A stretch of 20,592 bases of DNA from UBA4664 sp038244585 (GTDB lineage: Bacteria > Patescibacteriota > Saccharimonadia > UBA4664). Shown one piece after another: positions 1-6,634 of the stretch; position 1 is the stretch's first letter, and each line of letters begins with the position of its first letter. Made by a program: the position numbers and the translations under genes. The stretch lies in NCBI GenBank assembly GCA_038244585.1, contig JBBRTI010000012.1, forward strand, positions 1-20,592. Reading direction: 5' to 3'. The notes under the pieces were generated by a model that searched no databases, was not told where the DNA came from, and saw only the letters and a program-made list of their open reading frames with translations.

Positions 1-94
1 CACCCTGGTCGAGCAGGCTTTGGATGCGGTCTCGGTCGGTCTGCGACAGATGGTTATACCCTCCCTTAGAAGGAGTTTTTTGGGGTGTTTGCAT
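1..94 (-). CDS. IS30-family transposase, N-terminal fragment (runs off left edge)
   Basis: Reading leftward from an ATG at 94-92, 31 codons stay open to the window edge. They translate to a short basic lead followed by GGYNHLSQTDRDRIQSLLDQ. This matches the start of the N-terminal helix-turn-helix of IS30-family transposases (the Y-x-H-L-s/t-x-x-[ED]-R-x-x-I-x-x-L pattern). In that family this domain binds the terminal inverted repeats, while the DDE catalytic domain lies further on, here outside the window. A GGAG four bases before the ATG could be the ribosome binding site. The element seems to end just to the right, before the next gene on the opposite strand. The family call rests on about 20 recognisable residues. 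A stand-alone HTH regulator of the same fold is possible but less likely. Confidence 0.65.
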   Translation of the reverse strand, partial: MQTPQKTPSKGGYNHLSQTDRDRIQSLLDQG

Positions 95-114
95 AGCTCT
101 CCGAGTTTAGCGGA

Positions 115-130
115 AAGTTGCACTTCAAAA
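115..130. repeat. Candidate terminal inverted repeat of the IS30-type element
   Basis: The sequence AAGTTGCACTTCAAAA (116-130 and the base before it) lies about 25 bases upstream of the transposase ATG, where the IS30 left end is expected. Its complement, TTTTGAAGTGCAACTT, resembles from memory the ends of several IS30-family elements. The partner repeat would lie outside the window, so this is inference. Confidence 0.3.
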
Positions 131-168
131 CGGAATGGAGGCTCACCCGACCAGGAAGGATCGTACCT

Positions 169-654
169 ATGACTGCCCCGACTGCACCACCGCTAACCGC
201 GACGGAGGCGCTTCAAAACGTGCTGGATCTCGAACTGCCAGTCCTCACCCTTGTTTCCAATTACTTGGAAGCCGAGGATTACAGGCTCCTTCTGGGCAGC
301 CTAATAGAGAGAGGCAAGGCTTCCGGGTTCAATGTTGTCCGTACGGACGACGCCATATCCGACGAGCTCGCCCAACTCTGCCAACTGGCTTCCTGCTACC
401 GTTTCGTGGCCAACAAGGTGCTGCGCCGGCGTATTGGCTACCTTGACCCGCCCGGTATGGCCATGCGCTACACTCTCAAAATTCTGATTGACGGTCTAGG
501 CGCGGCCGCCAACGGTCTGCATGGGAGCGCTGACACGCAGAACCTCATCGAAGCCAAGGAAGCCCTCTTCAATACCGCCTGGAAGGCACTAGGTCAACGG
601 CTCGTCGAGGAACACTTTCTACGCAACATTCCTGAAGGCGACGAGTTGTCTTAG
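169..654 (+). CDS. Hypothetical protein, 161 aa, no recognised family
   Basis: I do not recognise this protein. The ATG at 169 is preferred because AGGAAGGA (153-160) sits eight bases upstream. A longer frame from TTG at 118 would begin inside the presumed IS end. The product is soluble: a Pro/Ala/Thr-rich start of about 15 residues, then mostly amphipathic helices with two notable stretches (CYRFVANKVLRRRIGYLDPP in the middle and YTLKILIDGLGAAANGLHG after it). There is no signal peptide, membrane segment or cysteine motif. It is a single-gene unit, followed 10 bases later by a strong intrinsic terminator. The neighbouring IS end lies only about 40 bases upstream of the start codon, so the native promoter may have been displaced, or the gene may now be expressed from the IS. 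Confidence 0.7.
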   Translation: MTAPTAPPLTATEALQNVLDLELPVLTLVSNYLEAEDYRLLLGSLIERGKASGFNVVRTDDAISDELAQLCQLASCYRFVANKVLRRRIGYLDPPGMAMRYTLKILIDGLGAAANGLHGSADTQNLIEAKEALFNTAWKALGQRLVEEHFLRNIPEGDELS

Positions 655-663
655 CTCAATCTG

Positions 664-709
664 CCCCGCCATCGCGCAAGCCAGCCTTGTGTGATGGCGG
701 GAGCTTTTC
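664..709 (+). terminator. Intrinsic terminator after the 161-aa gene
   Basis: A 16-bp stem (665-680 with 686-701, including two G-U pairs) closes a five-base loop. Its outer part is CCCGCCATC/GATGGCGGG. It is followed by AGCTTTTC. The tail is short but the stem is long, and it starts 10 bases after the stop codon. Confidence 0.75.
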
Positions 710-782
710 ATATACGGTTTGTATTCACAAGGCGGTTATGCTCAAATAGGAACAACACCTACCTAACCGACTGTTGCTTACT

Positions 783-2015
783 ATGCTCACACGTCTGATA
801 CATCGTCTGTTGCGCCGACGTCATTTTTGGCGCCAGGCCGATTTCAGTGAAATCGCCGAACTATACGCCACGCGGATGCTACGCTCGATGGCGGTGGGAA
901 TGATTTCTGTGTTCGTCGCCATCTACCTCCTACGTTCTGGTTATAGTGTTGCGTTCATCCTGGCTTATTTCTGCGCTTATTATCTGCTACGCGGCGTCTT
1001 CGTTTGGCCGTCGGCCCACGTCGTAGCACGCATCGGTCCCAAGCACAGCACGCTCATGAGCAACCTGATCTACATACCGTCTCTTCTGGCCTTGGCCGTC
1101 CTGCCTGAGCTAGGAATAACCGCCTTGGTTATCGCCGGGTTCTTCCAGGCTTTCTCCGTTTCTCTCTACGATATCAGCTCCAACGTCAACTTCTCCAAGG
1201 TCAAAGTTCTCGACCATGAAGGCAAGGAGCTGGGCTTCCTCTATACCATGACAAAAGTTGGAACCACGCTTAGTCCCCTGCTGGGCGGCGTCGCGGCCAC
1301 TCTTTTCGGACCGCAATTTACGATCATGCTCGCCGCATCAATCTTCATTGTGGCGGCGGCTCCCCTATTCTTTTCGCCCGAACCGGTACCGACTCACCAA
1401 GTGCTTAAGCTCAAAGGCCTCAAATTGCAGCACATCGGGCGCAACCTCGTATCCCAAGCCGGCGCCGGCGTGGATTTTGGCGCCTCAGGTCCGCTTTGGT
1501 CGCTGTTCATCGCAATAATCGTCCTGTCGGGATCCGGCCAGGCAATTTATGCCCAGGTCGGAGCGTTGTCATCAATTACGCTTATCAGCGCTATAATTGC
1601 GGCTCGCATCTTCGGCCTGCTTATCGACAAGCGCCGTGGTGGCGAGCTGCTCAGCCTCAGCGTCATGCTTAATAGCTGTCTTCACTTGCTGCGCCCGTTT
1701 ACAACCAGCGTTACTGGTGTCGCATCGTTGAATGTTGCCAACGAAGTCGCTACCACTGGTTACTCCATGCCTTTTATCAAAGGCATGTGTGATACCGCTG
1801 ACAGCATCCATGGTTACCGAATCACCTATTTAAGTCTGATGTCGGCCACCCTGGCGCTCGGAGCTTCTCTGTTGGCTGGTCTGGCGGCCTTGCTGGTCTA
1901 CCTGGCGGGCGATGTTACCGGACTGAAGCTGGCTTATTTGGTCGCAGCCGTCCTGACCTTGCCGATAGCCTGGCACGGCTTTTCCGTCTACGCGCGTGGA
2001 CGAAAAACGGCTTAA
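783..2015 (+). CDS. MFS transporter (12 TM), substrate unknown
   Basis: Integral membrane protein of about 410 aa with the hydrophobic pattern of a 12-helix major facilitator. After a basic, cytosolic N-terminus (RLIHRLLRRRHFWRQ), helices alternate through the protein. A motif A-like loop between TM2 and TM3 reads ARIGPKHSTLMSN, and the C-terminal half has its counterpart, GLLIDKRRGGELLSLS. A hydrophilic central loop (about residues 205-240) separates the halves. No substrate can be assigned. The start is uncertain: ATG at 783 or an in-frame TTG at 774, and neither has a good Shine-Dalgarno. A weak TATGCT -10 (737-742) would give a short leader. The gene is convergent with the ABC-F gene and the two stop codons overlap by four bases, so a defence or efflux pairing is conceivable, although they are on opposite strands. 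Confidence 0.85.
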   Translation: MLTRLIHRLLRRRHFWRQADFSEIAELYATRMLRSMAVGMISVFVAIYLLRSGYSVAFILAYFCAYYLLRGVFVWPSAHVVARIGPKHSTLMSNLIYIPSLLALAVLPELGITALVIAGFFQAFSVSLYDISSNVNFSKVKVLDHEGKELGFLYTMTKVGTTLSPLLGGVAATLFGPQFTIMLAASIFIVAAAPLFFSPEPVPTHQVLKLKGLKLQHIGRNLVSQAGAGVDFGASGPLWSLFIAIIVLSGSGQAIYAQVGALSSITLISAIIAARIFGLLIDKRRGGELLSLSVMLNSCLHLLRPFTTSVTGVASLNVANEVATTGYSMPFIKGMCDTADSIHGYRITYLSLMSATLALGASLLAGLAALLVYLAGDVTGLKLAYLVAAVLTLPIAWHGFSVYARGRKTA

Positions 2016-3670
2016 ACCGTAACTGCAGCCGACAACGTCACGCGCTCGCCGGCCAGGTTTTTCACGAAATACGAGTCATGGGAAATAAACAAAATGGCAC
2101 CGCTAAAGGCATCTAGAGCCTTCTCCAGCTCCTCGATACTCGGCAGGTCAAGGTGGTTGGTAGGCTCGTCGAGGATAAGCAAATTAGGGTTGTGGCACAG
2201 CATGGCAATGAGTTGGAAGCGGGCCTTCTGACCTCCGGAAAGGTGCTTGATCGGCAGTTTGCCGTCGGCGTTGGGATCAAATAAATAATCGCTCATCAAC
2301 TGGCGGACGCGCTGGTCGTTGACCGTCACACTATGCTCGTGGTGGATCAGCGTAATCGCCTCGGCCAATGGCATGTCCAGAAACCGTTCATCAATTTCCT
2401 GCTCATAAATGCCTATGCGCAACTTGGCGTCGCACTCGATAGCGCCGGAATATATGGTAGCAGATCCGGATTTTTCATCGGCCGCTGCTTGAATGGCTTT
2501 GACTAGGGTAGACTTACCGGCGCCGTTGCGGCCATGGAGCTCGTAGCGTTCGCCGATGCTGACGTTGAAATCCAGCCCGCTAAACAGCGGAGCGCCATAA
2601 CCCAGCGACAGGCCGTTGATCCCGACCAGTTGGCGCTGCGAGGACTCGGCCTTGCCATGCACGTTCATGCGAATATTGCGGGCCTTGTACTTGTCGTATT
2701 TCTCGACGGCTTTGCCCTTCATGTCGTTCATGCTTTCCTGGTCGATCCAGAAGGTTGGCTTCTTGGTGCGGGCGGCCAGAGCGTCATGCTGGCGCTGGAA
2801 CCTATCCTGCATGATGCGAAATTTGGAGTCTGACGCCCCGGCGCTCTTAGCTTTGGCCGACTGCACCTGCTTCTTGAGGTTGTCCAGCGTCCGCAGCGCC
2901 GTCTCATATTGCTCAACGCCAGATTGCGTCGTTTGACTGTTCTGCTTGAGGTAAGCGTTGTAATTACCGTTAAAAGTTACCGCCTCGTGATCTTTAATCT
3001 CGATGATACGGTCGACTTCAGCTAGAACGTCACGGTCGTGGGTAATGACCACGACGGCCTGTTTGGCGGCCTGAAGCCACTCGATGAAGGCTTGTTTGGC
3101 GACATAGTCCATGTGGTTGGTCGGTTCGTCAATCAGTGCTAGGTCGGCATCCGACAGAGTAACCTTAGTGAGTTCCACAAAGCGCTTCTGGCCGCCGGAC
3201 AGCTTCTCCAGCGGTCCGTCCCAGTGCACGGGGGTCAGCCCGAAGGCGTCGAGCTCTTGCTTGGCACGGTCCTCAATATCGTAGTACCCCAGCTCACCAA
3301 ACCGCGTCAGTGCATCGGTGTACAACTCGATCATTGCCATGTCGTCGCCCATCGTAATAGGATAAGTCATGATAATGTGATGCAGTCGGGCGTACTCAGG
3401 TAGATTTCCCAGAATGTATTCGAGCACGCCAACGTCGCCCAGACCATGATGTTCCTGGCTAGTAGAAGCCGTTATCAGGCCGCGTCGCTTATCGATTTGG
3501 CCGGTAAACTCGGTATCGGTACCTGACATAATACCAAGCAACGTGGTCTTACCGATGCCGTTACGGCCGATAAGCCCAATGTGCTCGCCGGGCTGGATCA
3601 TGACATCCAGGCCGTCGTAGAGGCGCTTGATACCCATCGATTTGCCGATGGATTGGAGATTAATTAGCAT
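2012..3670 (-). CDS. ABC-F ATPase (ribosome-protection/translation-factor type)
   Basis: Soluble 552-aa protein with two ATP-binding cassettes and no membrane domain, the layout of the ABC-F family that acts in the ribosomal E site. Cassette 1: Walker A GRNGIGKT (35-42), signature LSGGQ (157-161), Walker B LALIDEPTNH with catalytic Glu182. Cassette 2: GRNGAGKS (380-387), LSGGQ (477-481), LLILDEPTNH with Glu502. The two are joined by a long basic, helical linker (about 236-350) containing KPTFWIDQESMN and KYDKYKARN; long linkers are typical of antibiotic-resistance ABC-F proteins, whose linker tip reaches toward the peptidyl-transferase centre. The start codon is ATG with only a weak AAGAAAG upstream. 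It has its own extended -10 promoter, a leader of about 115 nt with a 13-codon ORF, and an upstream Nudix gene on the same strand. Resistance function is inference; a housekeeping EttA/Uup-like role remains possible. Confidence 0.92.
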   Translation of the reverse strand: MLINLQSIGKSMGIKRLYDGLDVMIQPGEHIGLIGRNGIGKTTLLGIMSGTDTEFTGQIDKRRGLITASTSQEHHGLGDVGVLEYILGNLPEYARLHHIIMTYPITMGDDMAMIELYTDALTRFGELGYYDIEDRAKQELDAFGLTPVHWDGPLEKLSGGQKRFVELTKVTLSDADLALIDEPTNHMDYVAKQAFIEWLQAAKQAVVVITHDRDVLAEVDRIIEIKDHEAVTFNGNYNAYLKQNSQTTQSGVEQYETALRTLDNLKKQVQSAKAKSAGASDSKFRIMQDRFQRQHDALAARTKKPTFWIDQESMNDMKGKAVEKYDKYKARNIRMNVHGKAESSQRQLVGINGLSLGYGAPLFSGLDFNVSIGERYELHGRNGAGKSTLVKAIQAAADEKSGSATIYSGAIECDAKLRIGIYEQEIDERFLDMPLAEAITLIHHEHSVTVNDQRVRQLMSDYLFDPNADGKLPIKHLSGGQKARFQLIAMLCHNPNLLILDEPTNHLDLPSIEELEKALDAFSGAILFISHDSYFVKNLAGERVTLSAAVTV

Positions 3671-3740
3671 GATAAATCTTTCTTGAGAGTGGGCGACCAG
3701 AAGCCGCGTCGGTTACAATAATGCGTCGGGCTGGCGGAGC

Positions 3741-3782
3741 TTAGATTAAATACGGAAATGCCGGGGCGCGACGAGTAACCAT
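3741..3782 (-). CDS. Possible leader peptide (13 aa) of the ABC-F gene
   Basis: ATG at 3782-3780 opens a 13-codon frame (MVTRRAPAFPYLI) ending in TAA at 3743-3741, about 70 bases before the ABC-F start. The predicted start point from the promoter at 3792-3800 lies within a few bases of this ATG, so it would be translated essentially leaderless. Leader peptides that stall ribosomes in the presence of antibiotic are known upstream of several ABC-F and erm genes. That this is one is inference from position and size. There is no Shine-Dalgarno. Confidence 0.3.
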   Translation of the reverse strand: MVTRRAPAFPYLI

Positions 3783-3791
3783 AATAAAGCT

Positions 3792-3800
3792 ATTATACCA
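3792..3800 (-). promoter_or_regulatory. Extended -10 promoter of the ABC-F gene
   Basis: On the minus strand TGG-TATAAT gives a perfect TATAAT hexamer (3797-3792) with the TGn extension. No convincing -35 is seen (TACGAA at 17 bp), which is normal for extended -10 promoters. The predicted start is near 3785, leaving a leader of about 115 nt. It begins just after the Nudix stop codon. Confidence 0.6.
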
Positions 3801-3811
3801 TGAAGCGAGGT

Positions 3812-4471
3812 TTATTCGTAGACGAGCTCGGCGAAGAAGTGCTCCGTAGAATTGTCTTTGAGCAGTTGCAGTAGGTCGACGACGCTTGGCAGGAATGTCG
3901 CATCGACATCTGACAGCGTGCCCCAGAAGGCCTTGCCGCTGGTTGAGTCGGGCAGCAGTTCGCCGACCGGGTTCTCGCCGTAGAACAGGTGGAACATGAT
4001 TTGGCTCACTGGTTCGGCATCCTGGTAGATCGTGATGTATCCGTCACCTTTGTGCTCAAGTTCCGCAGCAAAGCCGGTCTTTTCGAACAGCTCACGTACG
4101 GCGGCGCCGGCGATGGTTTCGCCCAGGTGGATCTTACCGTAGGGAAAACCGGCCATTCCTAACAACGGCTGACGCCTCCGGCGGTAAAACAGGTACTGCC
4201 CCGCCTCGTTCCGACAGACAACCAGAGTGACTATCTTAGGCTGGGCACGCGGAGTAAAGGTTTCCAGGCTCATCCCGCCGACCAGACGCTTCCCCTCGGC
4301 GGTGAGTTCGTAGAGGCCGTCGGCGCGCTTGACGACCAGCCCGCGGCTCGTCAGCTGCCGTAGGTGGTACATAAAAAGATTACCCTCGACCTCATCCGGC
4401 TTGAGGTCGGCGTAGCGCTGATCCTCGTGGGCGATCAGGCGGTTCAGGATGTGCTGCTGCAAACGATGCAT
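3812..4471 (-). CDS. Winged-helix/Nudix-domain protein, possible autoregulator
   Basis: 219-aa protein with two parts. Residues 1-66 look like a winged helix-turn-helix (LQQHILNRLIAHEDQRYADL, FMYHLRQLTSRGLVVKRADGLYELTAEGKRL). Residues 75-215 form a Nudix hydrolase domain with a recognisable box: Gly112, Glu118, then RELFEKTGF (126-134). The family pattern is GX5EX7REUXEEXGU; here the second Glu of the EE pair is Lys131, so metal binding and catalysis may be weakened and the domain may serve as a ligand sensor. Nudix-related sensor repressors exist (NrtR), though there the wing domain is C-terminal. The gene is divergent from the coiled-coil zinc protein, and paired TTGA-N-TCAA sites lie over its promoter, which suggests it represses itself and perhaps its neighbour. 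The ABC-F gene follows downstream on the same strand. The ATG is chosen because it starts the HTH; the ribosome binding site is weak. Confidence 0.85.
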   Translation of the reverse strand: MHRLQQHILNRLIAHEDQRYADLKPDEVEGNLFMYHLRQLTSRGLVVKRADGLYELTAEGKRLVGGMSLETFTPRAQPKIVTLVVCRNEAGQYLFYRRRRQPLLGMAGFPYGKIHLGETIAGAAVRELFEKTGFAAELEHKGDGYITIYQDAEPVSQIMFHLFYGENPVGELLPDSTSGKAFWGTLSDVDATFLPSVVDLLQLLKDNSTEHFFAELVYE

Positions 4472-4484
4472 TAGGTAACTCTTT

Positions 4485-4524
4485 TTGACTCAATTATTAT
4501 CGACTTTTTCCTATTTTGAGTCAA
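4485..4524. promoter_or_regulatory. Promoter of the Nudix regulator with paired TTGA-N-TCAA operator-like sites
   Basis: Two nine-base sites, TTGACTCAA (4485-4493) and TTGAGTCAA (4516-4524), are exact inverted copies of each other. Each is itself an odd palindrome (TTGA-N-TCAA). Their centres are 31 bp apart, close to three helical turns. On the minus strand they frame a good sigma-70 promoter: TTGACT (4524-4519), a 17-bp spacer, and GATAAT (4501-4496), with the start near 4489. One site therefore covers the -35 and the other the start point, a classic repression layout. The binding protein is inferred to be the winged-helix/Nudix product. Confidence 0.65.
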
Positions 4525-4571
4525 GGTTATGGTGAGGGTGTCCTCGGGAAGTACGTTGAAAAGGAGAAATC

Positions 4572-5477
4572 ATGTCATACATGGGAGAAAGTCGGGCTTA
4601 CCGGCTCGCCAAGGAGAAAGTCGATAAGTGGCATAACGATCACGCTGCCGAACTGCGCCAGCTCAGCTACCAGGAAATGAAACAGCGAGTCAAGGAAGCA
4701 GAGGCGCTTATGGCGGCCGAAGCGGAAGCTGAAATAGCTGCCGCGGAGGACGCCGAATCCAGGCGTCTAACCGCTATCATCGGTTCAAGCCCCCTGGCGG
4801 CTCACATTCGGGCTTATTACGTCGAACACGAGCAGCAAACGGCCATGACCGCCGAGCGCGACGAGCGTATCGCCGCTATCAAGCAGGAGTACGACGAGCG
4901 AACGACTCGCCCCGAAGACCACATTGACGCCTACAACAAGGCTCGGCTGACACTGCTGAAGGAGAAGATCGCCGCAGCCGGATTTACCATGTGTTCCGGC
5001 TGTCACACGGCAAAACCGGACGTCCTGTTGGCGTATATCGATGGCACAGGTATCGGCTCAGTTTCGGACTGTATGAGCACGCGGGAATGGTTCGAACCGA
5101 TCTCAGACCTGCGTAGCCTCTGCCAAGGCTGTCGCACCAAAATGAATGAGGCACCCCGACCCGCCTACGCCGAGGGAACGGGAACTACCTACCAGGTTGT
5201 CCACGCGACCGAAGACCGGAGCGACGGCACCTTTGCGCTGTTTGACGGCAAATGGGTTAAATGCGCTTCCGACTGGACGTGGCAGGCGGCTGAACCCGTC
5301 TGGAGCCTTGTGCCGTCAACCGCCCGATCAATCAACGTATTGAATCACGCGGATTCCATCGGCCATAAGCTAGCCGAAGAGTGGGAGCTGCCTCCCCGGA
5401 TCCGTAATATGTACCCGGGAGGCCTGCAAATCCACTGCCCGGACATTAGCGACTACCTGCCGCTAACCGACTTCTAA
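4572..5477 (+). CDS. Hypothetical coiled-coil protein with paired CxxC zinc-binding motifs
   Basis: 301 aa, not a family I can name. It starts at ATG 4572 behind a strong AGGAG five bases away. Residues 5-135 are highly charged and rich in Ala/Glu/Arg with heptad-like spacing, probably a long coiled coil broken near IIGSSPLAAHIRAYY (69-83). Then come CSGC (141-144) and CQGC (184-187) about 40 residues apart, with an extra Cys167 between them, which looks like one zinc site of the treble-clef or ribbon kind. The C-terminal 110 residues are rich in Trp and aromatic residues (FDGKWVKCASDWTWQ) and could be a small beta domain. No signal peptide or membrane segment is seen. It is monocistronic, closed by a terminator, and divergent from the Nudix regulator whose operator-like sites lie in the shared promoter region. 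Function unknown. Confidence 0.8.
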   Translation: MSYMGESRAYRLAKEKVDKWHNDHAAELRQLSYQEMKQRVKEAEALMAAEAEAEIAAAEDAESRRLTAIIGSSPLAAHIRAYYVEHEQQTAMTAERDERIAAIKQEYDERTTRPEDHIDAYNKARLTLLKEKIAAAGFTMCSGCHTAKPDVLLAYIDGTGIGSVSDCMSTREWFEPISDLRSLCQGCRTKMNEAPRPAYAEGTGTTYQVVHATEDRSDGTFALFDGKWVKCASDWTWQAAEPVWSLVPSTARSINVLNHADSIGHKLAEEWELPPRIRNMYPGGLQIHCPDISDYLPLTDF

Positions 5478-5486
5478 CCACCCTAC

Positions 5487-5520
5487 CGCGGCCGGATAAT
5501 AATCCGGCCGCGTTTCATTT
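5487..5520 (+). terminator. Hairpin terminator after the CxxC protein gene
   Basis: A perfect 11-bp GC-rich stem, CGCGGCCGGAT (5487-5497) with ATCCGGCCGCG (5502-5512), AATA loop, followed by TTTCATTT. It lies 10 bases after the stop codon. Confidence 0.75.
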
Positions 5521-5522
5521 CC

Positions 5523-5553
5523 AAAAACCGCCCTATTTCAGGCGGTTTTTTTT
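5523..5553. terminator. Bidirectional terminator between the rpoBC-rpsLG operon and the CxxC gene
   Basis: AAAAACCGCC (5523-5532) pairs with GGCGGTTTTT (5541-5550) around an eight-base loop. On the plus strand eight T follow the GC stem; on the minus strand five T follow it. It lies about 20 bases after the rpsG stop and should end the long minus-strand operon as well as back up the plus-strand hairpin just before it. Confidence 0.85.
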
Positions 5554-5573
5554 GGTAATAAGCTTGGGGCTGA

Positions 5574-6050
5574 TTAGTAGCGGGCGAAGTGGGCGAAGGC
5601 CTTGTTGGCCTCTGCCATACGGTGGGTATCTTCGCGCTTCTTGACCGCATCGCCGGTGCCGTTGTAGGCATTCATCAGCTCGTCGGCTAGGCGCTCGTCA
5701 AAACCCTTGCCGCTCTTCTTGTTGGCGGCTTCAAGCAGCCAGGTCATGGCCAGGTGGATCTTACGGTCGCCGCGGACTTCCATTGGGACCTGATAAGTGG
5801 CTCCACCGATACGCTTGGCCTTGACCTGTACGGCCGGGGCGACGTTCTTAATGGCATTCTCGATGATTTCAACGGCCGGAGTCTTGGCCTTGGCTTCAGC
5901 GATTTCCAGAGCGGAGTACAGCAGTTTTTCGGCCAACCGCTTCTTGCCGTCGCGCATGATCTTGTTAGTCATTTTGGTAACCAATACGTTCTGGTACTTC
6001 AGATCGGCTTCGACGGGTCGCTTGAGGGATTTGGTAGTTTTGCGTGGCAT
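5574..6050 (-). CDS. rpsG: 30S ribosomal protein S7
   Basis: 158 aa, the usual length for bacterial S7. The start MPRKTTKSLKRPVEAD and the core KYQNVLVTKMTNKIMRDGKKRLAEKLLYSAL are typical of the family, as are the blocks ENAIKNVAPAVQVKAKRIGGATYQVP and AHFARY. S7 nucleates assembly of the 30S head by binding the 3' major domain of 16S rRNA, and it contacts the E-site tRNA. AGGAGA lies eight bases before the ATG. It is the last gene of rpoB-rpoC-rpsL-rpsG. In many bacteria fusA and tuf follow rpsG; here a terminator follows directly. A hairpin in the gap before it is a possible site for S7 autoregulation. Confidence 0.97.
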   Translation of the reverse strand: MPRKTTKSLKRPVEADLKYQNVLVTKMTNKIMRDGKKRLAEKLLYSALEIAEAKAKTPAVEIIENAIKNVAPAVQVKAKRIGGATYQVPMEVRGDRKIHLAMTWLLEAANKKSGKGFDERLADELMNAYNGTGDAVKKREDTHRMAEANKAFAHFARY

Positions 6051-6072
6051 GTTTTCTCTCCTTCGAGATACT

Positions 6073-6094
6073 CCCCCGGCACGTGGCCGGCGGG
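6073..6094. promoter_or_regulatory. Hairpin in the rpsL-rpsG gap, candidate S7 autoregulatory site
   Basis: CCGGC (6076-6080) pairs with GCCGG (6086-6090) around a five-base loop. The helix extends by CCC (73-75) with GGG (92-94) past one bulged C. It sits just upstream of the rpsG ribosome binding site. In E. coli, S7 represses its own synthesis through the equivalent intercistronic region. The role here is inference. Confidence 0.35.
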
Positions 6095-6118
6095 TAATGC
6101 GTTATTTAGTTCTAATTA

Positions 6119-6532
6119 TTAGGCTTTGGGCTTCTTGGCACCGTATTTGGAACGGCCCTGTGCGCGCTTGGCGACACCGGCGGTGTCCAACGCTCCACGG
6201 ACAATATGGTAACGAACACCTGGAAGGTCCTTAACGCGTCCGCCACGGATCAGAACCACGGAGTGTTCCTGTAGATTGTGGCCGACGCCCGGGATGTAAG
6301 CAGTTACTTCCATACCGTTAGTCAGACGCACGCGGGCAATCTTACGGAGAGCCGAGTTAGGCTTCTTCGGGGTGGTGGTTGAAACCTTAACGCAGACGCC
6401 GCGCATGAACGGTGAGTTCATAGCGTACGAAACACCCTTAAGGGAGTTGCGGGTAATGTTCAACGCAGGGGTGTTCGACTTTTTCTTGGGGTCGACACGG
6501 GGCTTGCGAAGTAATTGGTTGATAGTTGGCAT
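6119..6532 (-). CDS. rpsL: 30S ribosomal protein S12
   Basis: 137 aa, the longer form seen in Firmicutes and relatives. Compared with the 124-aa E. coli protein there are about 13 extra residues near 25-43 (NITRNSLKGVSYAMNSPFM). The functional core is intact: TTTPKKPNSALRK with Lys56/Lys57 (E. coli Lys42/Lys43 area) and GGRVKDLPGVRYHIVRGALD with Lys101, Asp102 and Pro104. S12 sits at the 30S decoding centre and controls accuracy. The residues whose mutation gives streptomycin resistance are wild type, so no S12-based resistance is expected. The ribosome binding site is weak (GAAAG). The gene follows rpoC after a 102-base gap with a strong hairpin. Confidence 0.97.
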   Translation of the reverse strand: MPTINQLLRKPRVDPKKKSNTPALNITRNSLKGVSYAMNSPFMRGVCVKVSTTTPKKPNSALRKIARVRLTNGMEVTAYIPGVGHNLQEHSVVLIRGGRVKDLPGVRYHIVRGALDTAGVAKRAQGRSKYGAKKPKA

Positions 6533-6564
6533 GGATGTCTTTCGTTATTCTAGCGTTTCTAGAC

Positions 6565-6604
6565 CGTCTCCCGGAGCGCAAAGTGTCTGCGCTCCGGTCA
6601 GACG
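6565..6604. promoter_or_regulatory. Strong hairpin in the rpoC-rpsL gap (processing or stability element)
   Basis: CCGGAGCGCA (6571-6580) pairs perfectly with TGCGCTCCGG (6588-6597). A second block, CGTCT (6565-6569) with AGACG (6600-6604), stacks below a small internal loop, giving about 15 bp. No T-run follows on the minus strand, so it is unlikely to be a plain terminator. It could be an RNA cleavage or 3'-end protection site that sets polymerase and ribosomal protein levels separately. Confidence 0.55.
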
Positions 6605-6634
6605 ATCAGGGATCGCCTGGTTCAGCCTTGAATT

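Noticed and set aside
118..168. TTG start at 118 for the 161-aa protein
   Set aside because: It lies in the presumed IS end and has no ribosome binding site; the ATG at 169 has AGGAAGGA at good spacing.
6119..6532. Streptomycin-resistance change in S12
   Set aside because: The lysines and proline at the resistance positions are wild type; the extra N-terminal segment is the known long form of S12.
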